A DNA stretch of 64,000 bases from Phormidium ambiguum IAM M-71 (GCF_001904725.1 NZ_MRCE01000011.1:62001-126000); one strand, 5' to 3'; positions 10,005-19,177 are shown, counted from the first letter of the stretch. The notes: generated by a model not told the origin, from the sequence alone. Translations and numbers: made by a program.

Positions 10005-10511
10005 TGCTAAAATGCCTTTACCATCGTCAGACTGTTTATTTTACATCTCTATTCAGAAGATCGCCCATCTTAGTTAAGATAAGAAATAATGTATATGGGT
10101 GTACCTGGTGGCTCAGTGATTACTCTCACATGACCAGAAGCCCTAACTTGTTTAACTGTTTAGTAAATACATCTTTTTTGTCAAATTGCCTGCGGGCAAG
10201 CCGCCGAAAAAGAAGCGCCAAAGCCGGGGTTGAATGTATCATTTTCTCAGTTTCATCCCTAACGTCGCTAAATTTATTTGTTAGTTTTCCAGTGACAGGG
10301 GGTAATCTAACTATGTAGAGGTTAGGTTTTATGTAATTTAATGGGGGTGAATGTAGAAGAATTTAAGAACACTTCACAGATATAGATGATGCTTAATCAA
10401 CTCTTTAATTGATTTATTGCATACATAGTAGTGTAATCGTTGATTTAGCCCAGATCATAAAAATAGGGCGCTCAAAGAATACTGAATGATCCTCTTTGCG
10501 AGTGACGCTCA
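10005..10511. other. 507-base non-coding region between divergent pheT and kinase genes
   Basis: It must hold the promoters of pheT (leftward) and the kinase (rightward). A rightward 104-codon frame at 10004-10318 overlaps the pheT start and has no protein-like composition, so I do not call it. A small GC-rich fold TTGCC-TGCG-GGCAA near 10188 is the only obvious structure. Confidence 0.5.
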
Positions 10512-12143
10512 ATGAGCTATTGCTTAAATCCAGCTTGTCCTAATCCAGAAAATCCAGACCACACAGAAAATTGCCAAGCTTGTGGTTCACAACTTTTGCT
10601 GCGCGATCGCTATTGTGTAACCAAACCTCTGGGTCAGGGTGGCTTCGGAGCTACATTTTTAGCTAACGATCTATCATTACCGGGAGAACCCTGTTGCGTA
10701 ATTAAGCAACTGCGTCCAACGGCTACAGCACCTCATGTGTTTCAAATGGCACGGGAGTTATTTGAACGAGAGGCAAAAACATTGGGGCAAATAGGGAACC
10801 ATCCCCAAGTACCAAGACTGTTAGATTACTTTGAAGACCATCAACAATTTTACTTAGTACAGGAATATGTATCAGGAGATACTCTGCAAAGAGAAGTAAA
10901 ACAAAATGGCCCCTTTAGTGAAGAAGGTGTCAAACAATTCTTGAGCGAAATGTTACCAGTACTACAGTACATCCACAGTCAAAAAGTAATTCACCGAGAT
11001 ATCAAACCTGCTAATTTGATTCGTCGTAATCAAGACCGCAAGCTGGTGTTAATTGACTTTGGCGCAGTCAAAAACCAAGTCAGTCAAGGTGCGGCTAATA
11101 ATTCGGATCAAACAGCTTTAACGGCTTATGCTATTGGTACACCAGGGTTCGCACCACCAGAACAAATGGCAATGCGTCCGGTTTATGCTAGTGATATTTA
11201 TGCGTTAGGAGTCACTTGTATTTATTTATTAAGTGGCAAATCTCCTAAAGATTTAGATTACAACCCATCTACTGGGGAAATGTTGTGGGAAAAGCACGTC
11301 CGCATGGTCAACAATTTGAGCGACCATTTTGCTAATGTGCTGCGGAAAATGTTAGAAGTATCAGTGCGCGATCGCTATCAATCCGCCAACGATGTCCTAA
11401 GAGCTTTAGACCTAGAACCATATCTTGATAGTTTAGCTCAAGGCATGATTGCCAGCCCACCACCAGGATTTTCTCCATCACCAGCTAGTAAGTTTAGCTC
11501 TAATTCCCTAAATTCTGGCTCTGCTTCCAAAGGATCTGCCTCTGCTAATTCTGTAGTTAAAGCAGCAATGGCAATTCGTGCTAGACGTACTAGACTAGAA
11601 GGCACTGATATCCATTCAGGAATTAGTGGCTATCAAGGTAATAGTAGTAGAAATGTGGGAAATGTCCCCAGTAGTGATAACTTTAGCAGCAGTAAAAATA
11701 AAAATATTAAGCGTAAATTAGACGCACAAGAGGTACAAACTTCTTACAGTAAAGGTAGAAGAGATTTTGCTCAACAAAATCTGAGTTTACTAAATCTACA
11801 AAAAATTAATTTATCAGAAGCGATTTTCCATCAAGCTAGATTAAATCGGACAAATCTTCAAGGCGCAAATCTATTTCATGCCGATTTTGGCAGAGCAAGT
11901 TTAAATCAAGCTATTCTCAGGGATGCTAACTTAGGTAGAGCTTATCTGAGTTATGCTGACTTGGAAGGCGCAGATTTGCGTGGTGCAGATTTGAGTTATG
12001 CCCATCTAATGAATGCCAATTTGAGAGGGGCAAACCTCTGTGGCGCTAACCTGACTGGGGCTAGAATTACAGAGGAACAGTTAGCTTTGGCGAAAACTAA
12101 CTGGATGACAGTACGCCCTAGTGGAAAACGCGGGATTTGGTAA
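10512..12143 (+). CDS. Ser/Thr protein kinase with zinc ribbon and pentapeptide repeats
   Basis: A bacterial Hanks-type kinase, 543 residues. An N-terminal four-cysteine ribbon (Cys4, 9, 21, 24) precedes the kinase domain: glycine loop GQGGFG (41-46), ATP lysine in VIKQ (Lys65), catalytic HRD (161-163) with KPAN, DFG (182-184) and a GTPGFAPPEQ activation-segment end. All catalytic residues are present. After a Ser/Asn-rich linker, about residues 420-525 form pentapeptide repeats (ADLEGADLRGADLSYAHL), a right-handed beta-helix likely used for protein contacts. No membrane segment is seen, so it should be cytoplasmic. Its target is unknown. This architecture is common in filamentous cyanobacteria. 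Confidence 0.92.
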   Translation: MSYCLNPACPNPENPDHTENCQACGSQLLLRDRYCVTKPLGQGGFGATFLANDLSLPGEPCCVIKQLRPTATAPHVFQMARELFEREAKTLGQIGNHPQVPRLLDYFEDHQQFYLVQEYVSGDTLQREVKQNGPFSEEGVKQFLSEMLPVLQYIHSQKVIHRDIKPANLIRRNQDRKLVLIDFGAVKNQVSQGAANNSDQTALTAYAIGTPGFAPPEQMAMRPVYASDIYALGVTCIYLLSGKSPKDLDYNPSTGEMLWEKHVRMVNNLSDHFANVLRKMLEVSVRDRYQSANDVLRALDLEPYLDSLAQGMIASPPPGFSPSPASKFSSNSLNSGSASKGSASANSVVKAAMAIRARRTRLEGTDIHSGISGYQGNSSRNVGNVPSSDNFSSSKNKNIKRKLDAQEVQTSYSKGRRDFAQQNLSLLNLQKINLSEAIFHQARLNRTNLQGANLFHADFGRASLNQAILRDANLGRAYLSYADLEGADLRGADLSYAHLMNANLRGANLCGANLTGARITEEQLALAKTNWMTVRPSGKRGIW

Positions 12144-12207
12144 GTTTAGGAACTAGGCATTGGGCACTGGGGACTAGGAAGTTTTAATGACTAAATACTA
12201 ATGAATA

Positions 12208-13197
12208 ATGACTAAGACAGCACTAATTACCGGAGTTACAGGTCAAGACGGCTATTACTTAAGCCGATTTCTCTTGCAAAAGGGGTATCGGGTGTTGGGT
12301 TTAATATTACCTCAACGGCAAAGTAATCTCGCTAAATTGGGTTCTTTAGTTAACAAACTAGAGATTTATGCCATCGATATGACTGATACGACAGTGCTGG
12401 CTGGCTTACTTACACAAGTAAAACCTCAAGAAATTTATAATTTAGCTGCGCCTAGTTTTGTCCCAGATTCTTGGAATGATTCTCTAGAAACTTTAAATTT
12501 AGTTGCTGGAACGACAACTCAATTGTTAATGGCGATTCGTCAAGCAGGTTTGACAACTCGATTTTATCAAGCTAGCAGTTCGGAAATGTTTGGGCAAGTA
12601 GATCGATCGCCTCAAGATGAAAATACGCCCTTTCGACCAAAAAATCCTTACGCCGCCGCCAAATTACACGCTCACTGGACAACACTACATCATCGTCAGC
12701 ATTACAATGGCTTTGCTTGCAGTGGGATTTTATACAATCATGAATCTCCTCGCCGACCAACGCAGTTTGTCACCAGGAAAGTCTGTTTAGCCGCCGCAGC
12801 GATTAAATTGGGAATTAGCGATCGCTTAGAACTAGGCAACTTAGATGCCAAACGCGATTGGGGTTACGCAGGTGATTATGTAGAAGCAATGTGGCGAATG
12901 CTACAACAAGACGAACCAGGAGATTATGTAATAGGCACCGGAAAACTGCACAGCGTCAAAGAATTAGTCGCCACAGCTTTTGAATGTGTGGGGTTAGATT
13001 GGACACGCTATGTCGTAGTGAATCCAAACTTAATTCGACCTGACGAACATTTCCAGTTAGCCGCTAACTTTACAAAAGCGAAACAAAAACTACAGTGGCA
13101 ACCGCAAGTCAACTTTGAGCAACTGTTAGAAAAAATGGTACTCAAGGACTTAGAACGATTGCAAAATGGCACAATAGCCACGAGTGTGAAGCCTTAG
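12208..13197 (+). CDS. gmd: GDP-mannose 4,6-dehydratase
   Basis: An extended short-chain dehydratase that converts GDP-mannose to GDP-4-keto-6-deoxymannose, precursor of GDP-fucose or GDP-rhamnose. Visible: the NAD(P)-binding motif GVTGQDG (residues 9-15), NLAAPSFV, the active-site stretch SSSEMFG, the catalytic YAAAK, and the substrate block YNHESPRR followed by FVTRKV, typical of this enzyme. The length of 329 is normal. It lies 64 bases after the kinase and some 380 bases before a glycosyltransferase. With the nucleotidyltransferase at 3738 it suggests a GDP-sugar route to surface glycans. The next enzyme of the route (reductase/epimerase) is not in the window. Confidence 0.93.
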   Translation: MTKTALITGVTGQDGYYLSRFLLQKGYRVLGLILPQRQSNLAKLGSLVNKLEIYAIDMTDTTVLAGLLTQVKPQEIYNLAAPSFVPDSWNDSLETLNLVAGTTTQLLMAIRQAGLTTRFYQASSSEMFGQVDRSPQDENTPFRPKNPYAAAKLHAHWTTLHHRQHYNGFACSGILYNHESPRRPTQFVTRKVCLAAAAIKLGISDRLELGNLDAKRDWGYAGDYVEAMWRMLQQDEPGDYVIGTGKLHSVKELVATAFECVGLDWTRYVVVNPNLIRPDEHFQLAANFTKAKQKLQWQPQVNFEQLLEKMVLKDLERLQNGTIATSVKP

Positions 13198-13574
13198 TTT
13201 GCAGAGGGAGAGGGGCGGGGAAAAGGGGAAAAGGGAAAGGGGAAAAGGGAAAAGGGAAAGGGAATTTTTACTTTCCTTCTAGCCTTCTGCCTTCTGTTTC
13301 CTAACTCCCCATTTCCCCATCTTTTAAATTTTCTGTGACGACAATGAAGTAGCCCTGAAGGGGGCAGGGAGGAAGAAGAAAAAATTTTATAGAAAATTTA
13401 TAGAGAGTTAGAGTTTGAGCTTGAAATTTGGGAATCCTATTAAGTAGGGGATGGTAATGGGAGTAAATATTACCAACTAGCTATATAAACTTAAAATCAT
13501 TCCAGAAACAGCTTTGTAGTTAGTTGGGAATTTATCTGCACCTACTCAAATATAAATAAAGGATAAGAAAGAAA
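13198..13574. repeat. 377-base gap with purine-rich simple repeats
   Basis: From 13200 to about 13265 the strand is almost pure G/A in GGGGAAAAGGG-like units, followed by pyrimidine-rich CCTTCTAGCCTTCTGCCTTCTG and TCCCCATTTCCCCAT, so the two parts could pair or form triple-stranded DNA. No coding sequence. The last ~130 bases are AT-rich and presumably hold the glycosyltransferase promoter and AAAGGATAAG ribosome site. Confidence 0.55.
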
Positions 13575-14714
13575 ATGAACGGTGACAAACGCTACTTATT
13601 TGTTTTCTTAGAAATTGTGGGTGTTGAAGGGGGGATTCAATCCTATATTAAGGATATTTGGCGAGCTTATTTAGGATTACCAGAACAACCAACTGCGGAT
13701 GTTTTTTTACTCAGAGATGCGCCTGTAAAAAACAACCCTTTTGCTACCAAAACGCTGAGATTTCATTATTTCAAAACTATAAATCCAATGCTGGGGCGAC
13801 TTTGGATGATTGCAGCTTTAATAATTTATATTTTGCGATATCGTCCCCATCATGTTTTTTGCGGACACATTAATTTAGCACCTTTAATTCAAAGTCTTTG
13901 CCAAACGATCGGAATTCCTTATACAGTTTTGACTTATGGAAAAGAAGTTTGGGAACCATTACCAGAAAAATATAAAAAAGCTTTACAACAAGCATCAGGA
14001 ATTTGGACAATTAGCCGTTATAGTCGTGACCAAGCTTGTCAAGCTAATCAAATTCATCCCAAATTTGTCGAATTTCTTCCTTGTTGTGTAGATGGCGAAG
14101 TGTTTACTCCGGGAGAGAAGAATCCCACTTTGGTAGAGAAGTATAATTTAGCGGGTGCTAGAGTGTTGATGACTGTGGCGCGTTTGTGGTCTGGGGATAT
14201 TTATAAAGGTGTAGATGTAACGATTCGGGCGCTACCTGCGATCGCGCAAGCCTTCCCCAACGTAAAATATTTAGTTATCGGTCGTGGTGATGACCAACCC
14301 AGATTAGCGCAATTAGCAAAAGATTTAGGTGTCGCTGACAGAGTAGTTTTCGCAGGTTTTGTCCCCACAGAACAACTAGTAGAACACTATCGCCTCGCAG
14401 ATGCTTATATCATGCCTTCACAAGAAGGATTTGGTATTGTTTACTTAGAAGCGATGGCTTGCGGTGTTCCCGTACTGTCTGGTGACGCTGATGGTTCAGC
14501 CGACCCCTTACAAGATGGGCGTTTAGGTTGGCGAGTTCCCCATCGTAACCCAGAAGCAGTCGCAGCAGCTTGTCAAGAAATTCTCCAAGGTAATGACCAA
14601 CGCTGTGATAGAAAATGGTTACGCAAAGAATCTTTAGCCCAATTTGGTAGAGATGCCTTTCGTCAAAGATTGCGAGAATTATTGAGTGCGACAGACCGTG
14701 CAGCGGTGAGGTAG
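13575..14714 (+). CDS. glycosyltransferase family 4
   Basis: A 379-residue GT-B fold glycosyltransferase that moves a sugar from a nucleotide donor to an acceptor. The N-terminal lobe has the acceptor-site loop VEGGIQSYIKDI; the C-terminal lobe has VARLWSGDIYKGVDVTIRA, VIGRGDDQPRLAQLA and the donor-binding E-x7-E block EGFGIVYLEAMACGVPVL. No membrane segment other than a hydrophobic helix near residues 75-90 (LWMIAALIIYILRY), which may attach it to the inner membrane. Donor and acceptor cannot be read from sequence; the neighbouring gmd suggests a GDP-sugar, a tentative link. Confidence 0.9.
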   Translation: MNGDKRYLFVFLEIVGVEGGIQSYIKDIWRAYLGLPEQPTADVFLLRDAPVKNNPFATKTLRFHYFKTINPMLGRLWMIAALIIYILRYRPHHVFCGHINLAPLIQSLCQTIGIPYTVLTYGKEVWEPLPEKYKKALQQASGIWTISRYSRDQACQANQIHPKFVEFLPCCVDGEVFTPGEKNPTLVEKYNLAGARVLMTVARLWSGDIYKGVDVTIRALPAIAQAFPNVKYLVIGRGDDQPRLAQLAKDLGVADRVVFAGFVPTEQLVEHYRLADAYIMPSQEGFGIVYLEAMACGVPVLSGDADGSADPLQDGRLGWRVPHRNPEAVAAACQEILQGNDQRCDRKWLRKESLAQFGRDAFRQRLRELLSATDRAAVR

Positions 14715-14752
14715 AGAGGGCAGGGGGAAAAGGGGAAAAGGGTAATTTTTAC

Positions 14753-14785
14753 CTTCTGCCTTCTGCCTTCTGCCTTCTGCCTTTT
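14753..14785. repeat. heptamer tandem repeat CTTCTGC
   Basis: Four head-to-tail copies of CTTCTGC plus a partial one follow the glycosyltransferase. It is the clearest of several such heptamer tracts in the window (also near 13281, 25423, 28258 and 60700), typical of the short tandemly repeated sequences known in filamentous cyanobacteria. Confidence 0.7.
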
Positions 14786-14830
14786 CCAGTCCCCAGTCTG
14801 TACTTAACAACTCTGAACTCGCTATGCTAG

Positions 14831-15229
14831 ATGCAGACCCAGATTGAGATGCAGGAAATGAGCATCAAAAGTTCTCAATTTAATATTCCAGGTTTAGGCT
14901 GTAGCCTCACTGTGTTATTGTCGTTTTGGCTGCTAAGTGCGATCGGACTTGGCTGGTTAGCGAAATCAGTGTTGATTCTGCTTGTGTGTTTGGTGACGCT
15001 ACCTGCGATCGCATTTTTTGTGTTTCGCTGGTGGTTAAAGCGCAATTTAGTAGAAGATGAATGTCCCGTTTGCGGTTATCAATTTACCGGATTGAATCAA
15101 ACTCAAATGCGCTGTCCCAGTTGTAGCGAACCTCTGTTAATAGAGCAAGGTAATTTTAAGCGGGTGACACCACCAGGAACGATCGATGTCCAAGCAGTAG
15201 AAGTTTCGGCTAAACAAATAGAAGAATAA
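14831..15229 (+). CDS. membrane protein with cytoplasmic zinc ribbon
   Basis: 132 residues. Two adjacent hydrophobic helices (about 23-43 and 45-66) are followed by a basic WWLKRN and a small zinc ribbon with CPVC and CPSC pairs about 19 residues apart (Cys78/81 and Cys98/101). The start is uncertain: in-frame ATGs occur at 14831, 14849 and 14858. No named family recognised. It is probably a metal-binding membrane protein with the ribbon facing the cytoplasm by the positive-inside rule. Confidence 0.7.
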   Translation: MQTQIEMQEMSIKSSQFNIPGLGCSLTVLLSFWLLSAIGLGWLAKSVLILLVCLVTLPAIAFFVFRWWLKRNLVEDECPVCGYQFTGLNQTQMRCPSCSEPLLIEQGNFKRVTPPGTIDVQAVEVSAKQIEE

Positions 15230-15380
15230 CAAATCAGCGATTATTTGCTTGCGACGATAGGAGAAGAAATTGGATATTTTTCTCCTTACTTCTAGCGATC
15301 GGAAGCACCTGAAAAAATAATAGCAAACTTTAAGTCATAACTAAGTTACATTTATGGTGATGGTGTTTGAGGAGTAGAAA

Positions 15381-15920
15381 ATGCAACGTCTACAAAAATC
15401 ATTACTTGGATTTGGAGCTATAACTACTTTAAGTCTAACAATAGGAATTGGTAGTAACTTAATTGAAAATAAACCAGCCCAAGCTCAAGCTGCTTATGGT
15501 AATTATGTGGGGGTTGGTCTTTCTGGTGGATTAACCGAAGATAATAATGGAGACGGACGGCAATTAGCAGGTGTAATTACAGGACGTTACAAATTACCGA
15601 ACACACCTCTTTCTGTACGTGGTCAAGCATTTATTGGTGGGGGTTCTTTTGCATTTGTCCCCACTGTTTCTTATGACTTTTTGATTAATGAATGTAACTG
15701 CAATACTATCTATTTAGGGTTAGGTGGCGCTTTTACATCAGGTGACGATCCTTCACCTGTGGGAGATAGAACTAGCATTGTCTTACAACCAGGAATTGAT
15801 TACTTTTTACCTAACAGCAATACAGTGATTTTTGGCAATGCCGTTTTTGCTTTAGATGCTTATAAAAATGGTGGAGGAACTGCTATTTCTGTACAGGGCG
15901 GAGTAGGTTTAACTTTCTAA
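15381..15920 (+). CDS. secreted beta-rich protein, probably outer-membrane
   Basis: 179 residues with a clear signal peptide (MQRLQKSLLGFGAITTLSLT... cleaved after QAQA near residue 37). The mature part is Gly/aromatic-rich with alternating hydrophobic strands (YVGVGLSGGL, VITGRYKL, VRGQAFIGGGSF, IYLGLGGAFTSG) and ends GGVGLTF with a terminal aromatic residue, as outer-membrane beta barrels do. A ribosome site GAGGAG precedes the ATG. I recall similar conserved cyanobacterial proteins but no function. Two cysteines (CNC) sit in a central loop. Confidence 0.75.
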   Translation: MQRLQKSLLGFGAITTLSLTIGIGSNLIENKPAQAQAAYGNYVGVGLSGGLTEDNNGDGRQLAGVITGRYKLPNTPLSVRGQAFIGGGSFAFVPTVSYDFLINECNCNTIYLGLGGAFTSGDDPSPVGDRTSIVLQPGIDYFLPNSNTVIFGNAVFALDAYKNGGGTAISVQGGVGLTF

Positions 15921-15961
15921 GTTTGATGGCTCTCTCTTAAAGTAGGAGAGAGCCAATTTGA

Positions 15962-16735
15962 TTAGTTATGACGATGAACCAATGTAGTAGTTGCTTGGTC
16001 TACTGGAACTAATAAAATTTCGCTAATATTAACGTGAGTTGGTCGAGTTACGCAGAAAAAAACCACATCTGCAACATCATCTCCGGTTAAAGGTGTAAGT
16101 CCTTGGTAAACTTTTTCGGCGCGTTCGGTATCGCCATGAAATCGCACTTGACTAAATTCGGTTTCGACTAAACCTGGGTCGATGCAACTAACGCGAATTG
16201 GTGTTCCTAAAAGGTCTTGTTTTAAGCCTTCAGAAATTGCTCTAACTGCTGCTTTAGAACCGCAATAAACATTACCACCAGGGTAGGTTTGCCGACCTGC
16301 AATTGAGCCTATATTGACTATATGACCTTTGTTGCGATCGATCATTCCGGGAACAACATAACGGGTAAGATAAAGTAAACCTTTAACGTTGGTATCAATC
16401 ATTTCTTCCCAGTCTTGAAAGTCGCCTTCGTGGAGTTTGCTTAACCCGCGACTTAAGCCAGCATTGTTAATTAAAATATCAATATTTTTCCAAGGTTCTG
16501 GGAGAGAGTTGATTGCTGTTTCTACGGCTTGGCGATCGCGCACATCCAACTCTATCAAGTAAACTTGAGTAGCAAACTCTTTACTAAGTCGATCGGCAAT
16601 TTCTTGGAGTTTTTCTTTACGTCTGGCTGCTAAAATTAACTTTGCGCCAGCTTGAGCAAATACTTTAGCGCAAGATGCACCAATTCCACTACTTGCACCA
16701 GTAATTAAAACAATTTGATTGGCAATTGAAATCAT
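15962..16735 (-). CDS. short-chain dehydrogenase/reductase (YdfG-like)
   Basis: A classical SDR of 257 residues using NAD(P)H. Seen: TGASSGIG (12-19), NNAG (90-93), catalytic Ser144, Tyr157 and Lys161 (YCGSK), and the PGLVETEF block. The Ala-Arg-Arg after the second strand (LAARRKEKL) suggests NADP preference. The layout is like YdfG-type dehydrogenases that act on 3-hydroxy acids such as serine or malonic semialdehyde, but the substrate cannot be fixed. It is transcribed away from the NTF2-like gene by the same strand, separated by a hairpin repeat. Confidence 0.9.
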   Translation of the reverse strand: MISIANQIVLITGASSGIGASCAKVFAQAGAKLILAARRKEKLQEIADRLSKEFATQVYLIELDVRDRQAVETAINSLPEPWKNIDILINNAGLSRGLSKLHEGDFQDWEEMIDTNVKGLLYLTRYVVPGMIDRNKGHIVNIGSIAGRQTYPGGNVYCGSKAAVRAISEGLKQDLLGTPIRVSCIDPGLVETEFSQVRFHGDTERAEKVYQGLTPLTGDDVADVVFFCVTRPTHVNISEILLVPVDQATTTLVHRHN

Positions 16736-16784
16736 AATTTAATCAATTTTAGCTTTAAAATTTAGCTTTTGTAACCCCGTAGAA

Positions 16785-16827
16785 CAGGCATCTTGCCTGT
16801 CAAGGTTAATGGCAGGCAAGATGCCTG
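16785..16827. repeat. hairpin repeat CAGGCATCTTGCCTG
   Basis: Perfect 15-base arms (CAGGCATCTTGCCTG / CAGGCAAGATGCCTG) around a 13-base loop. The phrase is a frequent intergenic element of cyanobacteria; degraded relatives lie at about 18884 (GATAGGCAAAATGCCTTTCCTAC) and 34361 (GGTAGGCATCCTGCCTGCC). It separates two leftward genes and could act as a terminator or processing site. Confidence 0.65.
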
Positions 16828-16854
16828 CCTTACTAGTAATTAATGCAAATATCC

Positions 16855-17721
16855 TTAACCGGAAGTTCTGCCGGGACGAGAGGGACGTACTGGAGAAGGG
16901 GAATTAGAACGGGTTGGTGTTGGGTTGGTTCTTCCGCCAGCAATTACTGGTAATCTTTGAGAAACAATAGTAATACCATCTGAGCGAACTAAGACTGCGG
17001 AAATCCAATATTTACCAGGATTATTTGGCGCACGACCTACTTTAAAAATGCCGCCAGCATTCAGTGGTTCTAATTGAATTTTTGGTGAATTTAGATAGTT
17101 ATTGGGATTAATTGGTTCGAGTAAAGCCGAACCTACTAATAAATTATCTTTTAGAGGTTCTTGGACGACTACATCGAAGTTAAATTCTTGTCCGGTGCGT
17201 ACTTGTTCGGGTAATTTGAAATCAACTGTCGGGGGTTTTTCGCCAGAGGTTAATAGAGTTTTTTCGTTCAGAATTTCTTGGTTAACAATTTTTTGATTTT
17301 CTAATCGTTGTTTAGAAAGAATTGTGGCATTGAAACTCCAAGTTCTCCCGTCTACTGGCTGAGTTCCGGTAATATTTGTAACTGTTTCCGCAACTATGCC
17401 ATTACCTTGATTTTGCCAAGATTTTAATTCGGTACGATATTTTAATTGCGGGTAACGTTGCCAAAGTTGAGTGAGGGTTTTTTCCATGCCTTCACGATTT
17501 AAGCCGTCGCTGTTGCTAAAATTAGCGCCATAAAATTGCATTACAGCTTGAACATTGCGGCTATTAGCTGCGGCATCGATTTGCGCTAAAGTATTTTTTA
17601 ATTCCGGTGGCGCTGTGTCGGGAGTAGCAGCTTTGGCAGTTGTCCATCCCGCAGATAATCCCAATGTTAACAGGAAAGCTACGGGCAAGTTGGTGGGTCG
17701 AAATTTCAGAGGATGTGGCAT
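16855..17721 (-). CDS. secreted NTF2-like protein
   Basis: 288 residues with a signal peptide (FLLTLGLSAGWTTAKA, cleaved near residue 32). Residues about 38-135 look like an SnoaL/NTF2-type cone fold (TLAQIDAAANSRNVQAVMQFYGANF, LTQLWQRYPQLKYRTELKSW). The second half is a beta-sandwich-like segment (PEQVRTGQEFNFDVVVQEPL...KYWISAVLVRSDGI) and the tail is Pro/Ser/Arg-rich. The fold call is inference; no enzymatic motif is seen. It is divergent from murG with only 45 bases between start codons, so their promoters must overlap. Confidence 0.7.
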   Translation of the reverse strand: MPHPLKFRPTNLPVAFLLTLGLSAGWTTAKAATPDTAPPELKNTLAQIDAAANSRNVQAVMQFYGANFSNSDGLNREGMEKTLTQLWQRYPQLKYRTELKSWQNQGNGIVAETVTNITGTQPVDGRTWSFNATILSKQRLENQKIVNQEILNEKTLLTSGEKPPTVDFKLPEQVRTGQEFNFDVVVQEPLKDNLLVGSALLEPINPNNYLNSPKIQLEPLNAGGIFKVGRAPNNPGKYWISAVLVRSDGITIVSQRLPVIAGGRTNPTPTRSNSPSPVRPSRPGRTSG

Positions 17722-17766
17722 ATTTTGATATTTTGAGAATCAGCCTAAAACACCAGATTTGTTTAG

Positions 17767-18879
17767 ATGTTAACTGAGAAACAGAACTTAGATCACCAAG
17801 GTGCTTCCCTGGAAGGTAATGCTTCAGCACCACGACGACTGTTAATTGCTGCTAGTGGTACTGGGGGACATTTGTTTCCGGCGCTAGCTTTGGCAGAACA
17901 ATTGCCAGATTACCAAATTGAGTGGTTGGGTGTCCCGAATCGGCTGGAAAAAGATTTGGTTCCAGCTAAGTATGCCTTAAATACGATCGCAGTGGAAGGT
18001 TTTCAAGAGCGTTTAGGATTGGGTACGCTGAAGATTATGGGTAAGTTTGCGACAGCGATTCGCAGTTGTCGAAAGTTGTTGAAACAGGGAAAGTTTAACG
18101 GGGTATTTACGACTGGGGGTTATATTGCTGCACCTGCGATTATTGCGGCCCGATCGCTCGGTTTACCTGTTATTCTACATGAAGCAAATGCGATTCCGGG
18201 TAAAGTAACCCGATTTTTCGGCCCTTGGTGTAATAGCGTGGCGGTAGGTTTTGAAGCGGCGGCGAAGTTGTTGCCTGGTTCTAAGACAGTTTACACGAAT
18301 ACGCCTGTGCGATCGCAATTTCTCGCTCCAGAAAAACATGATTTACCTATTCCCGATGATGTGCCTTTAATTGCGGTAATTGGTGGTAGTCAAGGCGCAG
18401 TAGCAGTGAATAAACTTGTGCGCCAAAGTGCAAAAAGTTGGTTTGAAAAAGGTGCTTGGATAGTGCATCAAACCGGAGAAAATGATCCTGATGTGGCCAA
18501 TTTACAACATCCTTATTATTTCCCGATGCCATTTTATAACAATATGGCAGGACTGTTACAAAGAGCGGATTTAGTAATAAGTCGTGCAGGTGCAGGTTCT
18601 TTAACAGAATTAGCAGTAATGGGGAAACCTGCAATTTTAATTCCCTATCCTTTCGCCGCAGAAGATCATCAAACATACAATGCTAAAACCTTTGTTGATG
18701 CTGGTGCAGCTTTAGTATTTAAGCAATCTGAATTAACGCCGGAAATTTTAAGACAACAAGTTTTAACTTTATTAGAATCACCGGAAAAGTTACAGCAAAT
18801 GTCTGAAGCTGCCTTGAGTTTAGCAGTAAAAGACAGTGCAGAAAGATTAGCGAAATTAGTGCGGCAGTTTTTGGAGTAA
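17767..18879 (+). CDS. murG: UDP-GlcNAc:undecaprenyl-PP-MurNAc-pentapeptide GlcNAc transferase
   Basis: MurG makes lipid II from lipid I on the cytoplasmic face of the inner membrane in peptidoglycan synthesis. Visible: N-terminal glycine loop ASGTGGHLFPALALAE, the WLGVPNRLE block, GGYIAAPAIIAARSLGLPVILHEANAIPG, the C-terminal glycine loop GGSQGA, and the donor-binding RAGAGSLTELAVMGKPAILIPYP. At 370 residues it is slightly long because of about 22 residues before the first strand; a later start is possible but no better ATG precedes the glycine loop. It is not in a dcw cluster, as usual in cyanobacteria. Confidence 0.96.
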   Translation: MLTEKQNLDHQGASLEGNASAPRRLLIAASGTGGHLFPALALAEQLPDYQIEWLGVPNRLEKDLVPAKYALNTIAVEGFQERLGLGTLKIMGKFATAIRSCRKLLKQGKFNGVFTTGGYIAAPAIIAARSLGLPVILHEANAIPGKVTRFFGPWCNSVAVGFEAAAKLLPGSKTVYTNTPVRSQFLAPEKHDLPIPDDVPLIAVIGGSQGAVAVNKLVRQSAKSWFEKGAWIVHQTGENDPDVANLQHPYYFPMPFYNNMAGLLQRADLVISRAGAGSLTELAVMGKPAILIPYPFAAEDHQTYNAKTFVDAGAALVFKQSELTPEILRQQVLTLLESPEKLQQMSEAALSLAVKDSAERLAKLVRQFLE

Positions 18880-18970
18880 AGCGATAGGCAAAATGCCTTT
18901 CCTACAAAACAGGGAAAAGTATTTAGGTATCTGTTAAAAATCGATATCTATTTACTTTTATCTTGGCATC

Positions 18971-19110
18971 CAACAGAAAACTTAACGCTAATATCTGTGT
19001 TTATCTGTGTGCATCTGTGGATATCTGTGGTAAAAAACAAAGTTATTGCACCCAACAGAAAAGTTAACACTAACATCTGCGTTTATCTGCGTTCATCTGC
19101 GGTTAAAAAA
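18971..19110. repeat. degenerate tandem repeat (ATCTGTGTTTATCTGTG type)
   Basis: Two units offset by 82 bases each begin CAACAGAAAA, contain GTTAACACTAA or CTTAACGCTAA, and continue as ATCTGTGTTTATCTGTGTGCATCTGTGG or its C-variant (ATCTGCGTTTATCTGCG). Inside each unit an 11- to 12-base ATCTGNG motif is itself iterated. This non-coding stretch supplies an in-frame false extension of the downstream Uma2 gene. Confidence 0.6.
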
Positions 19111-19177
19111 ATCATTTTTCGCTAGGATCGATCGCACCTTGCTAAAATTAACTCAGAATTGCCGAGGAAAAATTGCC

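Noticed and set aside
9751-10077. Long frame opposite the 5' part of pheT
   Set aside because: Ser/Thr/Pro-rich reading typical of the shadow of a conserved gene; pheT itself is certain.
10004-10318. 104-codon rightward frame before the kinase gene
   Set aside because: It overlaps the pheT start region, has no family-like motif and an irregular composition, and no ribosome site; treated as non-coding.
19046-19177. N-terminal extension of the first Uma2 gene
   Set aside because: The extension is encoded by the ATCTGTG-type non-coding repeat; a good ribosome site precedes the ATG at 19178.
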